A stretch of DNA of 30,674 bases from SKLM01 sp964450435 (GTDB lineage: Bacteria; Chloroflexota; Anaerolineae; B4-G1), in NCBI GenBank assembly GCA_964450435.1, contig CAYVCX010000034.1, positions 1 to 30,674 of the forward strand. Direction: 5' to 3'. The translations under genes were made by a program, and so were the position numbers. The notes beneath the pieces are model-generated. The model was not told the DNA's origin and did no database searches. It saw only the letters and a list, made by a program, of their open reading frames with translations. Shown here piece by piece: positions 22,458 through 30,674 of this stretch. Numbering within the stretch: position 1 is the stretch's first letter; each line of letters starts with the position of its first letter.

Positions 22458-23297
22458 GTGGACCTGAAGAGTATTGGTATTCTTTACAACACCCGCATAC
22501 CCCAGGCCCGCTCCTTGGCAGGACAGATCGAGGGCTGGGCAGCGCCCCGTGTGGATGAAGTACAGATTTGTGCGATCGATGACACGACCAGGGTTCTCCA
22601 TTTGTCGGCGGTCGATCTCCTGGTGACGTTGGGCGGAGACGGGTCGATTCTTCAAGCGGCTCGGCTGGCGGCGCCGCACCAAGTGTTGGTTCTGGGGATC
22701 AACCTGGGCAGGGTCGGATTCCTCACCGAGGCGGAGCCCGGCCGGTGGGAGCAGGTGCTGGCCAGCGCGCTGGCTGGGGATTACTGGGTGGAGGAGCGGA
22801 TGATGATTCGCGGGGTTGCCCGGCGAGGCCAAGAGGTGATGAGCGAGACCGAGGCGCTGAACGATGTGGTCGTCGGTCGGGGTGCCATGGGGCGGGCCGT
22901 GCGGCTCCTCGCTGCGGTGGATGGCGGCGAGTTGGCGACCTATGTCGCCGATGGGCTCATCGTCGCGACACCTACAGGCAGCACTGCCTACGCACTGGCG
23001 GCTGGCGGGCCGATTCTCCCGCCGCAGTTGCGAAACATCCTGTTGGTGCCGGTTGCTCCCCACCTGAGTATGGAACGGCCAATTGTCCTGGCGGAGGGCG
23101 TCAAGGTTCAGATTACGGTTCTTGGGCATCGGCCCGCGGTCTTGATGGTCGACGGCCAGGCAGATGTACGACTGCAGAAAGGGGATGTTGTCGAGGTGGA
23201 GGCGAGCCCGTACGTGACGCGCTTCGCGCGCGTGCGGGAGCGAACCTACTTCTACAAGACGCTGGTGAGCCGGTTGGTACCCCGCAATGACAAGTGA
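22458..23297 (+). CDS. nadK: NAD kinase
   Basis: Phosphorylates NAD+ to NADP+ in the cytoplasm. The protein has 279 residues, the usual size. The ATP/NAD-binding GGDGS motif is at 59-63 (LVTLGGDGSILQAAR), then GINLGRVGFLTE, ALNDVVVGRG and the glycine-rich VATPTGSTAYALAAGGPI. The order and wording match NadK throughout. I start at GTG 22458, which has AGAGG five bases upstream. GTG 22452 would add two residues but overlaps that site. It is followed by the B-box protein and recN, the same order seen in many bacteria where nadK and recN are neighbours. Confidence 0.95.
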   Translation: MDLKSIGILYNTRIPQARSLAGQIEGWAAPRVDEVQICAIDDTTRVLHLSAVDLLVTLGGDGSILQAARLAAPHQVLVLGINLGRVGFLTEAEPGRWEQVLASALAGDYWVEERMMIRGVARRGQEVMSETEALNDVVVGRGAMGRAVRLLAAVDGGELATYVADGLIVATPTGSTAYALAAGGPILPPQLRNILLVPVAPHLSMERPIVLAEGVKVQITVLGHRPAVLMVDGQADVRLQKGDVVEVEASPYVTRFARVRERTYFYKTLVSRLVPRNDK

Positions 23298-23390
23298 GTA
23301 CTTGAAGAAGGCTTCGCTTGGATTCGGGGGCTGGGACGAGGCTCTCCCTGGTCTGTGGGATGGCCGGTGAGTTCTTACTGGAGCGGAAGC

Positions 23391-23933
23391 GTGGATGGAC
23401 CTCTCTACTGTGTTGAGCATACCACAGTCGAGACGCGTCTGCGGTGCAACAAGTGCGGGCGGCCGATCTGCACAAGATGTGCCGTGCGCACTCCCGTCGG
23501 ATACCGGTGCAAGAAGTGTATCAGTGCACAGCAGCGAGCTTTCTATGCTGGTTTCCAGCCGGGCTACTACTTGGTCGCTGGCGTCGTTGCTCTTCCGCTC
23601 TCGCTGCTTGCAGGTTGGCTGATCCCCCGCCTGGGATGGTATACGGTGTTTTTGGGGCCCGTTGTCGGAGGCGGCATCGCCGAGGCGGCACGCTGGGCCA
23701 TCGGTCGTAAGCGGGGCGAGTACACCTGGCTCGTGGTGTGCGGCAGTATCGTGGTCGGGGCCTTCCCGGTTCTGCTCACGTTCTTTCTTCCCCTTGCGGG
23801 CCGCATTGCGAGTGCCTCGAGCATACCGGTGTACTCAACCGGTCGGATGATGCAATTGATCTGGTTCGGCGTCTATCTCGTGACGGCGACGGGCTCCGCA
23901 TACGCTCGTTTGCGTGTCGGAGCACATCTGTAG
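23391..23933 (+). CDS. B-box zinc-finger membrane protein
   Basis: Protein of 180 residues. The N-terminal zinc-binding module has Cys7, His10, Cys19, Cys22, Cys27, Cys30, Cys40 and Cys43 in a B-box-like order (YCVEHT, CNKCGRPIC, CTRC, CKKC). About four hydrophobic segments follow (roughly 60-79, 82-100, 112-136 and 154-170). This fusion is common in Chloroflexota and related lineages but has no defined role. The start is GTG 23391, chosen because GGAG is seven bases upstream and the zinc module begins at once. GTG 23355 would add twelve residues. It ends eight bases before recN. Confidence 0.8.
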   Translation: MDGPLYCVEHTTVETRLRCNKCGRPICTRCAVRTPVGYRCKKCISAQQRAFYAGFQPGYYLVAGVVALPLSLLAGWLIPRLGWYTVFLGPVVGGGIAEAARWAIGRKRGEYTWLVVCGSIVVGAFPVLLTFFLPLAGRIASASSIPVYSTGRMMQLIWFGVYLVTATGSAYARLRVGAHL

Positions 23934-23941
23934 AGGGCATC

Positions 23942-25786
23942 GTGCTGCTCGAACTACGAATTCGGGATTTCGCCATCATCGACAAGCTCGACCTGTGCTT
24001 CGAGCCGGGATTCGTCGTGCTGACTGGCGAGACCGGCGCCGGGAAGTCGATCATCGTCGACGCGGTGGAGCTGGTGCTGGGTGAGTGGGCTGATAGTGCG
24101 GTTGTGCGGACCGGAGCAGATCGCGCCTTGATCGAGGCTGTGTTCCGCCTGGGACCTTACCATCGCGACAGGATCGCTCCGCTGCTCGAGCGAGAGGGTC
24201 TCGAGGGCGACAGTGCTGAACTTCTGCTTCTGGCACGAGAGGTACGCCTTAACAGGCGCAATATCTGCCGAATCAACGGCCGGTCAGTGACCCTCTCCCT
24301 TCTCCGGGAAGTGACACAGGGTCTGGTCGACATTCATGGTCAGAGCGAGCATCTCTCGCTGCTGAAGGCACCAGAGCACCTTAACCTGCTTGATCGATAT
24401 GCGGATCTAGGGCCGTTGCGTGAGCGGTTGGCACGGATCGTGGATCGGGTGGAGGAGGTGCGCGCGGAATTGGTGGGGCTGAGACGCGATGAGCGTGAAC
24501 TGGCTCATCGTGCTGACCTGCTCGAATTCCAGATCGACGAGATCAAATCAGCAGCTCTCAGGCCGGGGGAGGAGGCCGCGCTACAGGAGGAGAGGCCTCG
24601 GCTGGCAAATGCGGAGCGGTTGGCCGAGCTGATGAGTGAGGTCCTCTTCGCCATCGAGGAAGGTGATCATCAGGCAGCCTCAGCTGTGGACCTGCTGGGG
24701 GCGGCGCTCCGCTCTCTGGCTGAGGGGGCCCGGATCGACCCGTCCTTGGAATCCCTCTTGCAGAGTGCGGAGAGCGTCACCTTCCAACTCGAGGAGTTGA
24801 TCAGGCAGATCCGCGAGTATCAGATGACGCTCGATTACAGCCCCGAGCGGCTTAGGGAGGTCGAGGAGCGGCTGGCCCTGGTCAGGAGGCTCGAGCGCAA
24901 GTATGGCGAGACAGTTGGGCAGGTCATAGCCTATGCTGAAGCAGCCGAACGCGAACTGGATGCCATAACTCACAGCGATGAGCGAATCAAGGAGTTGGAG
25001 GCACAGGAGGAGCGATTGCTCGAGGACCTGAGCTCGCTGGCCTTGGATCTATCAGCACAGCGGCGCGAAGCAGGCGTCGAACTGGCACGACGTATCGAGC
25101 GTGAGATGGACAGTCTCCTTATGGAGAGAGCACGCTTTGGGATGATGTTCAACTGGCGCTCTGAACCTCAGGGGGTCCCGCTTTCTCCTTCGACGTCAAA
25201 CCTCGCGTTCCGGGTTTCAGGCTCAGGCATCGATGCAGTGGATTCCCTGGATCCTGCTGCCCCCCCGCGCGTGGCCTTCGATCGCTCGGGAATCGACCGG
25301 GTGCAGTTCCTTGTGTCGACGAATCCAGGTGAGCCCCTCAAACCAATGACGAAGGTCGCTTCTGGGGGCGAGACGTCCCGGCTGATGTTGGCGCTCAAGA
25401 CGGTGCTTTCCCGTGTGGACGACACGCCCACCCTGGTGTTCGATGAGATCGATCAAGGTATCGGCGGTCGGGTCGGTGCTACGGTTGGGGAAAAACTGTG
25501 GGGGTTGACGTCGGGCGCGGCCGCAGAGAGGCCGCAGCGTCAGGTCCTGTGCGTGACTCACCTACCGCAGCTGGCCGGGTTTGCCGATCAGCACCTCCGA
25601 GTTGAGAAGCAGGTTGAGCAGACGGACGAAGGCGAGCGTACCGTGACCCGCGTCAGGTTCCTGGAAGAAGCTGAACGTGCCGAAGAGCTGGCGCAGATGC
25701 TCGGCGGAATTGGAGATGCTGTCCACCGAAGCGCTAGGGAAGTCCTCAGGCAGGTCGGCGAGTACAAGAGCAAGGTGGCGGCTTGA
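23942..25786 (+). CDS. recN: DNA repair protein RecN
   Basis: SMC-like ATPase that acts early in double-strand break repair. The protein has 614 residues, slightly above the common 550-560. Walker A GETGAGKS is near 28-35. A long coiled-coil middle rich in Glu, Arg and Leu follows (about 150-390). The ABC signature SGGETSRLMLALK and Walker B LVFDEIDQGIGGR complete the C-terminal lobe, with VTHLPQLAGFAD after it. I start at GTG 23942, preceded by AGAGGG, which gives the standard opening LLELRIRDFAIID. The frame is open to 23738, but that part overlaps the B-box gene. It probably shares a transcript with nadK. Confidence 0.95.
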   Translation: MLLELRIRDFAIIDKLDLCFEPGFVVLTGETGAGKSIIVDAVELVLGEWADSAVVRTGADRALIEAVFRLGPYHRDRIAPLLEREGLEGDSAELLLLAREVRLNRRNICRINGRSVTLSLLREVTQGLVDIHGQSEHLSLLKAPEHLNLLDRYADLGPLRERLARIVDRVEEVRAELVGLRRDERELAHRADLLEFQIDEIKSAALRPGEEAALQEERPRLANAERLAELMSEVLFAIEEGDHQAASAVDLLGAALRSLAEGARIDPSLESLLQSAESVTFQLEELIRQIREYQMTLDYSPERLREVEERLALVRRLERKYGETVGQVIAYAEAAERELDAITHSDERIKELEAQEERLLEDLSSLALDLSAQRREAGVELARRIEREMDSLLMERARFGMMFNWRSEPQGVPLSPSTSNLAFRVSGSGIDAVDSLDPAAPPRVAFDRSGIDRVQFLVSTNPGEPLKPMTKVASGGETSRLMLALKTVLSRVDDTPTLVFDEIDQGIGGRVGATVGEKLWGLTSGAAAERPQRQVLCVTHLPQLAGFADQHLRVEKQVEQTDEGERTVTRVRFLEEAERAEELAQMLGGIGDAVHRSAREVLRQVGEYKSKVAA

Positions 25787-25822
25787 CTGACTTGCTGTCT
25801 CTATCCTAGCGGCGCACCCCCC

Positions 25823-28375
25823 GTGATTCCTCAGAAGCTCTCGTTAAGAAACTTCATGTGCTACGGCGAAGCTGTGCTGGATTTCTCCGGGATCCACGTT
25901 GCGTGTCTGGGCGGAGACAATGGCGTGGGTAAGTCGGCCCTGTTGGATGCTATCACCTGGGCATTGTGGGGCAACTCCCGCCTGGGTGCTCGCGGCGACG
26001 ATGATCTGATCCGCCTGGGCGAGGACAGCGTGCGGGTCGAGCTCACCTTCCGCCTCGGCGGCGATATCTATCGTGTCCGACGCTGCCACAAGGCGGCGGG
26101 ACGGAGCCTCACGGCGCTCAGTTTCCAGATACTGGACGCTGGGCAGTGGCGTACACTGGTGGACGGAGGCATCCGTGCGACTCAGCGCGGGATCGAGAAC
26201 GCCCTCCGGCTGGACTATGGTACGTTTGTCAATTCTGCTTTCTTGCGTCAGGGGCGAGCCGACGAGTTCATGATCAAGACAGCAGCCGAGCGGAGGCGAG
26301 TATTGGGCAGCATCCTTGGGCTCAATCGCTGGGCAATCTATGAGGAACGTGCCAAGAAGCACCGGAAGGCGATCGAGAACGACGCCGAGGCCGTCAAGCT
26401 GCGGCTGGAAGAGATTGAGGAGGAGCTAGGACGGCGCTCTCATCACGAAGCCGAGCTTGACGCAGCGCAGGCGAAGGTCGATGAGCTTGCTGAGAGAACT
26501 GAGCAGGCGCAACGAACCTGTCGACAGATGGAGGTGTCGCGGGCCGAGCTAAGCCACCTGGAGACCCAGATTGCTGATCAGGTTGAACGGATTCAACGAG
26601 CAGAACACGAACTGACCGGGGTTGCTGAAGAGCGGTCGGACCGTGAGCAGCGGCTGGCCGAGTACGAGCAGCTTCTGACTCGCCGGGAGGAGATTAAGGC
26701 CGGCTATCGCGCGTATCAAAAGGCAACGCAGCGTGATCGACGGCTGGGCGAGCGAATCGCTCAATCGGTGGAGCTGGGCGAACGCTGCAGGGAGTTGCGG
26801 GCTCGGATCTCCGAGGTCAGGCGTCGATTGGAGATGGAACGCGAGACGGTCTTGCGTCGTATCGATGAAATCGAGGGACAGCTCCCCACTCAGGGACTGT
26901 TGGACGAGCAGTCGGATGTCGAAGCTCAGCTTGTGCATTTGGCCCGTCTCGTCAAGAGCCGCGAAGCGGCGAAGGATGATGTGACGGATATAGCAGAGGA
27001 GAGAGCGCAGCTCCGGGCGCACAATCAGAGTCTGCGGCACGAGATGGAGGCCCTGAGGGAGCGAATCGAGCTATTGAGAGACGTTGATGCTCAGTGCCCT
27101 CTCTGCCAGCGGCCGATCACCGACGAGCATCGGACGGAGTTGCTCGCCCAGATCGAGGATGAAGGCAAAGCGAAAGGCTGTGTGTTTCGATCCAACCGCG
27201 CCAAGGCAGAGAATCTAGCGGAACGAGCGCGCTCTCTGAAGAAGCAGATTGCCGACAGTAACCGGGAGCTCCAGGAGCTTCATCCTCTTCAGACACGAGC
27301 CGCTGCCCTGGCTGAGCGTCTGGAACAGAGTCGTGAGGCTGCCGAACAGCTGGAGCATCTTCGCGTGAGACAAGCGGAGCTTGAGGAGCGCCTTGCTCGG
27401 GGGAGTTATGCTCATCAGTCCCGGGTTGAGTTGAAGAGGATGCTGTTGACCGCTGACGAATTGGGCTACGATTCGGAGGGCCACAAGGGGGCTCGCAAGG
27501 CTGTTGCCCTGGGACAGACCTTCGTCGAACGAAAGGCCCAGTTGGATGCGGTTCAAGGAAGAATTGCCGAGGAGCGCAGGGGGCTTGAGCGGCTGTCGGA
27601 GAGTGAGCAGCGATGGCAGCAGGAACTTGAGTTGGCTCGACGCCGGCGAGCGCGTCTGAAGCAGCAGGTTGAGAGGCTCGAGCGGGACCTGGAGGAGAGT
27701 GACGCAGCTCAGGTACATCTCCAGAAGATGCGAGCGGAAGAGGCTGAAGCGCGCCAGCGACTGGGTGCTTCCCAGCAGCGGCTCGCGGCCTCTCAAGCTC
27801 TGGAGCTGCAGAGGAGAGACAAATTAGACCGAAAGGCGGTTCTCGATGAGGAGCGACGTATGTACGATGAGCTGGGAACAGCCTTCGGCCTTCGAGGAGT
27901 GCCGGCAATGGTGATTGAGGCGGCAGTCCCAGAGATCGAGTGCGAGGCCAATCGTCTACTCTCACGGATGACCGACGGCTGCACGCAGGTTGGGTTTGAG
28001 ACCCAGCGTCGGACGAAGGCGGGCGATGTGCGGGAGGCGCTGAGAATACGAATCTCGGATGAATCAGGCACGCGACCCTACGAGAACTACAGCGGCGGGG
28101 AGCAGTTCCGGGTCAACTTCGCCATCCGCATTGCGCTGTCCAAGCTGCTGACCCGAAGAAGCGGGGCGAAGCTGCGCACTCTGATCATTGACGAGGGATT
28201 CGGAACGCAGGATCTCGATGGTCGGCAGCGCCTGGTCGAGGCTATCGACGCGCTGAAGGATGATTTCGCCCGTGTGTTAGTGATCACCCACATCGAGCAG
28301 TTGAAGAGTGCGTTTCCCACCCGTATCGAGGTGACCAGGTCGCCCGAGGGTTCTGTGGTGGAGGTTTTGCGTTAG
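25823..28375 (+). CDS. sbcC: SbcC/Rad50-type DNA repair ATPase
   Basis: Subunit of a Rad50-Mre11-type nuclease complex that processes DNA ends and hairpins. The protein has 850 residues. The N-terminal lobe contains KLSLRNFMCYGE and Walker A GGDNGVGKSALL (30-41). Long coiled-coil arms follow (about 180-690), with a zinc hook CPLC at 425-428. The C-terminal lobe has signature YSGGEQFRVNFAIR and Walker B LIIDEGFGTQD near 786-796, then VITHIEQL. The length and hook are closer to archaeal-type Rad50 than to the 1000-residue E. coli SbcC. The start is GTG 25823, with no clear ribosome-binding site. The partner nuclease gene (sbcD/mre11) is not adjacent, which is unusual. Confidence 0.92.
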   Translation: MIPQKLSLRNFMCYGEAVLDFSGIHVACLGGDNGVGKSALLDAITWALWGNSRLGARGDDDLIRLGEDSVRVELTFRLGGDIYRVRRCHKAAGRSLTALSFQILDAGQWRTLVDGGIRATQRGIENALRLDYGTFVNSAFLRQGRADEFMIKTAAERRRVLGSILGLNRWAIYEERAKKHRKAIENDAEAVKLRLEEIEEELGRRSHHEAELDAAQAKVDELAERTEQAQRTCRQMEVSRAELSHLETQIADQVERIQRAEHELTGVAEERSDREQRLAEYEQLLTRREEIKAGYRAYQKATQRDRRLGERIAQSVELGERCRELRARISEVRRRLEMERETVLRRIDEIEGQLPTQGLLDEQSDVEAQLVHLARLVKSREAAKDDVTDIAEERAQLRAHNQSLRHEMEALRERIELLRDVDAQCPLCQRPITDEHRTELLAQIEDEGKAKGCVFRSNRAKAENLAERARSLKKQIADSNRELQELHPLQTRAAALAERLEQSREAAEQLEHLRVRQAELEERLARGSYAHQSRVELKRMLLTADELGYDSEGHKGARKAVALGQTFVERKAQLDAVQGRIAEERRGLERLSESEQRWQQELELARRRRARLKQQVERLERDLEESDAAQVHLQKMRAEEAEARQRLGASQQRLAASQALELQRRDKLDRKAVLDEERRMYDELGTAFGLRGVPAMVIEAAVPEIECEANRLLSRMTDGCTQVGFETQRRTKAGDVREALRIRISDESGTRPYENYSGGEQFRVNFAIRIALSKLLTRRSGAKLRTLIIDEGFGTQDLDGRQRLVEAIDALKDDFARVLVITHIEQLKSAFPTRIEVTRSPEGSVVEVLR

Positions 28376-28647
28376 CGTAAACTTGCCCCTCGTTGCTGGC
28401 GTGCAATGTTGTACTGGAGCGGTCTTTCGGTTGGACGCCAGGATGCGGAAGGGTACTCCATCATCTCCTCGCCGACCATGTGGTCAGGTTGGTCCATCCA
28501 CTCGGCCCGTCGAGTGCCTTGGGTTGGCTTGGCTGGGCCGGTGACGGGGACGACACCGCGGTGGATGGCATCTGCCCGATCCACGAACCAACGGTCAGCG
28601 CCGGTGCTGGTGCCTGGAGACGTCTGAACTGTATCCGTCCGCGCCAT
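28372..28647 (-). CDS. Possible small protein of unknown function
   Basis: A 91-residue frame, convergent with sbcC. Its stop interleaves with the sbcC stop. ATG 28647 is preceded by GAGGA seven bases upstream, a proper ribosome-binding site, and its codon usage is compatible with coding (mostly C or G in third positions). The product is hydrophilic with no membrane segment and no motif that I recognise (for example RWFVDRADAIHRGVVPV). It could be a lineage-specific gene or chance. Confidence 0.35.
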   Translation of the reverse strand: MARTDTVQTSPGTSTGADRWFVDRADAIHRGVVPVTGPAKPTQGTRRAEWMDQPDHMVGEEMMEYPSASWRPTERPLQYNIARQQRGASLR

Positions 28648-28985
28648 GGACGTGTCCTCACGCGGTCCAATGACTCCCGCCAGCTAATCGCGTTCGACGG
28701 GGCCAACCGGTCCCGGAATGTCCACGTGTCCGGACGGGTCTCGTCTACCACGTGAGGGCGTGCTTTGGAGGTTGAAGCCTGACCGTGCTCAATGTCGGCT
28801 ACCGTCGAGCGGGATCAGTTTCGTTGCCCACGTAAGCAGTGTGCGAGTATGAGCCAGCAGACGGTGGCTCTCACCAGTCGATTGATGATGGACCGTCGAC
28901 GGTTGACTAGTCCAGGTCGGGAATGTATAATCCGATGGCTCAGTACCCAGCGATCAAAACGCTTCCCTGACTGCAGGAGGCACAC
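28648..28985. other. Intergenic region upstream of the DUF4388 gene
   Basis: About 340 bases with no ORF that I would defend on either strand and no tRNA-like fold. Its right end holds the promoter and ribosome-binding site of the DUF4388-GTPase pair. The rest shows nothing that I can interpret. Confidence 0.4.
28903..28931 (+). promoter_or_regulatory. Sigma-70-type promoter of the DUF4388-GTPase operon
   Basis: TTGACT (28903-28908), exactly 17 bases, then a perfect TATAAT (28926-28931). This is the best consensus promoter in the window. Transcription should begin near 28938, about 48 bases before the ATG at 28986. Confidence 0.75.
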
Positions 28986-29798
28986 ATGGCCCTTAAGGGG
29001 AACCTACGCGATTTTAATGTTGTCCAGCTGCTCAATCTGATCCATCTGGCACGGAAGACGGGGGGCCTCACGATTGACCAGAATGGAAAACAAGCCTACC
29101 TTGCCTTTCGAGAGGGCAAGCTCATCTACGCGTCAGTGAACGGAGCCGGTAGTCAGCTGGCTACGGCCCTTCGGCAGAGCGGTATGATCACCCAGGAACA
29201 GGCTCGCGTCCTGGAGTCCCGAGCTGGTACGAGGAGTGACAAGGACCTGGGCTTGCTGTTAATCAACGCGGGCTACGTGAGCCAGAGTGATGTCCTTGAG
29301 AGCGTGCGGGCCGACATTCTGAACAATGTATATCCACTCTTCACTTGGTCAGAAGGCGCTTTCCAGTTCGAGTCGGGATCGCTGACAGACGATGGCGTGA
29401 TCACCGTTCCCATTGACTTGGAGAACGTGATCATGCAGGGCACCCGCCGGCTTGAGCAATCTGAGCAGCTAAAAGAGGAGCTGCCAGATCTCAGTGTCTC
29501 GCTCAGGTTCGCTGATCGTCCTCGGGCCAATTTCCGCGATATCAACCTTAGCGTAGAGGAATGGCGGATAATCTCCTTCATCAACCCCCGCAACACCATC
29601 CGTCAGATTGCACATTACAACAATATGAGCGACTTCGAAATCCGAAGAGTCGTGTACGGTCTGCTGCAGGCTGGACTTGTGGAGATCGTTCCTTCCGGAC
29701 GCTCGGAGTCATCTGACGAGGCTGCCCCCAGGAAGCGGCGTCCCCGTGTTAAGCGGAACGTGATTATGAGGCTCATTGACCGCATCCGGGACCTGTAG
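28986..29798 (+). CDS. DUF4388 (PATAN-like) domain protein
   Basis: Cytoplasmic protein of 270 residues. The N-terminal DUF4388 domain begins MALKGNLRDFNVVQLLNLIHLARKTGGLTI and continues through AYLAFREGKLIYASV to about residue 130. A winged-helix-like segment follows (EWRIISFINPRNTIRQIAHY, then FEIRRVVYGLLQAGLVEIV). A basic tail ends it. DUF4388/PATAN domains occur with two-component receivers and small GTPases in signalling and surface-motility systems. AGGAGG lies six bases before ATG 28986. It is followed two bases later by a Ras-like GTPase, so the two very likely work together. Confidence 0.87.
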   Translation: MALKGNLRDFNVVQLLNLIHLARKTGGLTIDQNGKQAYLAFREGKLIYASVNGAGSQLATALRQSGMITQEQARVLESRAGTRSDKDLGLLLINAGYVSQSDVLESVRADILNNVYPLFTWSEGAFQFESGSLTDDGVITVPIDLENVIMQGTRRLEQSEQLKEELPDLSVSLRFADRPRANFRDINLSVEEWRIISFINPRNTIRQIAHYNNMSDFEIRRVVYGLLQAGLVEIVPSGRSESSDEAAPRKRRPRVKRNVIMRLIDRIRDL

Positions 29799-29800
29799 TA

Positions 29801-30328
29801 ATGCAGACCGTCAAGATAGTTGTGACCGGGCCTTTCTCGTCCGGGAAGACTCAGTTTATCCAGACGATCAGCGAAATCGAGGTGGTCGAGACCGAGCAGA
29901 GAATAACCCGTCCCGAGGAGCGCATCAAGGATCAGACGACGGTGGCTATGGACTTCGGTCGCATTACTGTCGACGATGATCTGGTGCTCCACCTGTTTGG
30001 CACGCCGGGTCAGCGCCGGTTCGATTTCATGTGGGAAGTCCTTTCCGAAGGGATGCTTGGATTCGTTGTTCTACTCGACAGTGTGCGTCCTGAGACATTT
30101 CGGGAGGCACGCGACATTCTCAGTACCTTCCGTTCCTACGCCCCCGTCCCTTACATCGTAGCGGCCAACAAGCAGGATCTGGCCGACGCCTGGTCGCCAG
30201 CAGACCTTCGCATTGCACTCCGGATCCCCGCGGCAGTCAAGATGGTGCCTTGCGTGGCGACTCAGCAAGAGAGCGTCAAGCACACGCTGCTCGAGCTGCT
30301 ATACTCCATCCTGGAAGAGGTGGGATAG
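29801..30328 (+). CDS. Small Ras-like GTPase (MglA/CvnD-type)
   Basis: Single-domain GTPase of 175 residues. G1 is GPFSSGKT (10-17), G2 Thr is in KDQTTVAMDFG (about 46-47), G3 is FGTPGQRRF (66-74) and G4 is NKQD (123-126). The GTPGQ form of G3 is typical of the bacterial GTPases found with Roadblock or DUF4388 partners and in actinobacterial conservons. It probably acts as a GTP-dependent switch. No Roadblock (MglB-like GAP) gene is adjacent in the window, so the DUF4388 protein may be its partner. ATG 29801 lies two bases after the preceding stop. Confidence 0.9.
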   Translation: MQTVKIVVTGPFSSGKTQFIQTISEIEVVETEQRITRPEERIKDQTTVAMDFGRITVDDDLVLHLFGTPGQRRFDFMWEVLSEGMLGFVVLLDSVRPETFREARDILSTFRSYAPVPYIVAANKQDLADAWSPADLRIALRIPAAVKMVPCVATQQESVKHTLLELLYSILEEVG

Positions 30329-30674
30329 AGGGTCTCAGGAACCCCAGCCCTTTCTCGCAACGTCGGTCGATCATCTGTCCCGTCTGATGGTTGATCGCGT
30401 CGATCTGTCCGCGCTGGCCCGCCCCGGAGGAGGGGCTTAACCCCGGATATGTGGGTCAGATGACCCTGACCGTGCTTCTCCGGCCACCCAACACAGCTCC
30501 GCCGTTTGCTTGACTGGTTCTTGAATCTTCGGAAATCCAGAATGGCACCTGGGCCCACGGGTGCGGCGAAAGGCGTCGGGTGAGGTGTAGGGAGGCGTTC
30601 TTCGTGTTGGTCCTGGGAGAGGCAGAAGACGATTCACGGAAACACCCGCTTCTGGTCTCGCTCCAGTGTGGTGC
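30329..30674. other. Intergenic region at the right edge
   Basis: About 346 bases after the GTPase gene with no ORF worth calling. It contains a compact inverted repeat GGGTCA-GA-TGACCC (30453-30466) and an overlapping GGGG-cttaa-CCCC hairpin just before it (30432-30444). Neither has a following T-run, so I do not call a terminator. Confidence 0.4.

Noticed and set aside
28393..28755. A 120-codon plus-strand frame after sbcC
   Set aside because: It begins at TTG without a ribosome-binding site and its composition is not coding-like. The opposite-strand frame is the better, though still weak, candidate.
30432..30466. Terminator for the GTPase operon
   Set aside because: The hairpins are short and no T-run follows them, so an intrinsic terminator is not supported.

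Overview
The window (about 30.7 kb, GC-rich, no rRNA or tRNA seen) reads as a chromosomal segment of a bacterium, most likely an anaerobic or facultative member of the Chloroflexota. The lineage call is inference. It rests on an N-type ATPase operon, a B-box zinc-finger membrane protein, NBR1-type Ig domains joined to GH18-like and clan GH-A domains, a DUF4388 plus small GTPase pair, and an indolepyruvate:ferredoxin oxidoreductase. No phage, insertion sequence or CRISPR array was found.

Layout. 1-3116 (minus strand): the front of an N-ATPase operon (atpD-C-Q-R-B), with atpE expected just beyond the left edge. 3517-5136 (minus strand): an unrecognised 214-residue protein and, upstream of it, a membrane-anchored methionine sulfoxide reductase A. 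In that msrA the catalytic cysteine codon is an in-frame TGA followed by a good bacterial SECIS-like hairpin, so I read it as a selenoprotein. 5227-11689 (plus strand): a consensus-like promoter, then three membrane-anchored glycoside-hydrolase-like proteins with paralogous catalytic domains and hairpins in both spacers. 11710-14096: rtcA and rnz (overlapping) and a small zinc-ribbon protein. 14109-16812: a promoter, a structured leader, and iorAB. 17063-18631: thpR, a LOG-family protein and an SRPBCC-like protein. 18673-21744 (minus strand): a divergent Amt-family membrane protein and a sulfatase-fold protein. 21884-28375 (plus strand): Mut7-C protein, NAD kinase, B-box membrane protein, recN and an SbcC/Rad50-type ATPase. 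28903-30328: a strong promoter, then a DUF4388 protein and a Ras-like GTPase.

How the genes fit together. The N-ATPase probably couples ATP hydrolysis or synthesis to Na+ or H+ movement. IorAB channels aromatic 2-oxoacid oxidation into ferredoxin. RtcA, RNase Z and ThpR all act on RNA 3' ends or cyclic phosphates. RecN and SbcC act on DNA breaks. The Sec-MsrA would repair oxidised methionines outside the membrane. It is the most interesting item in the window, because ordinary gene calling would split it into two fragments and miss it.
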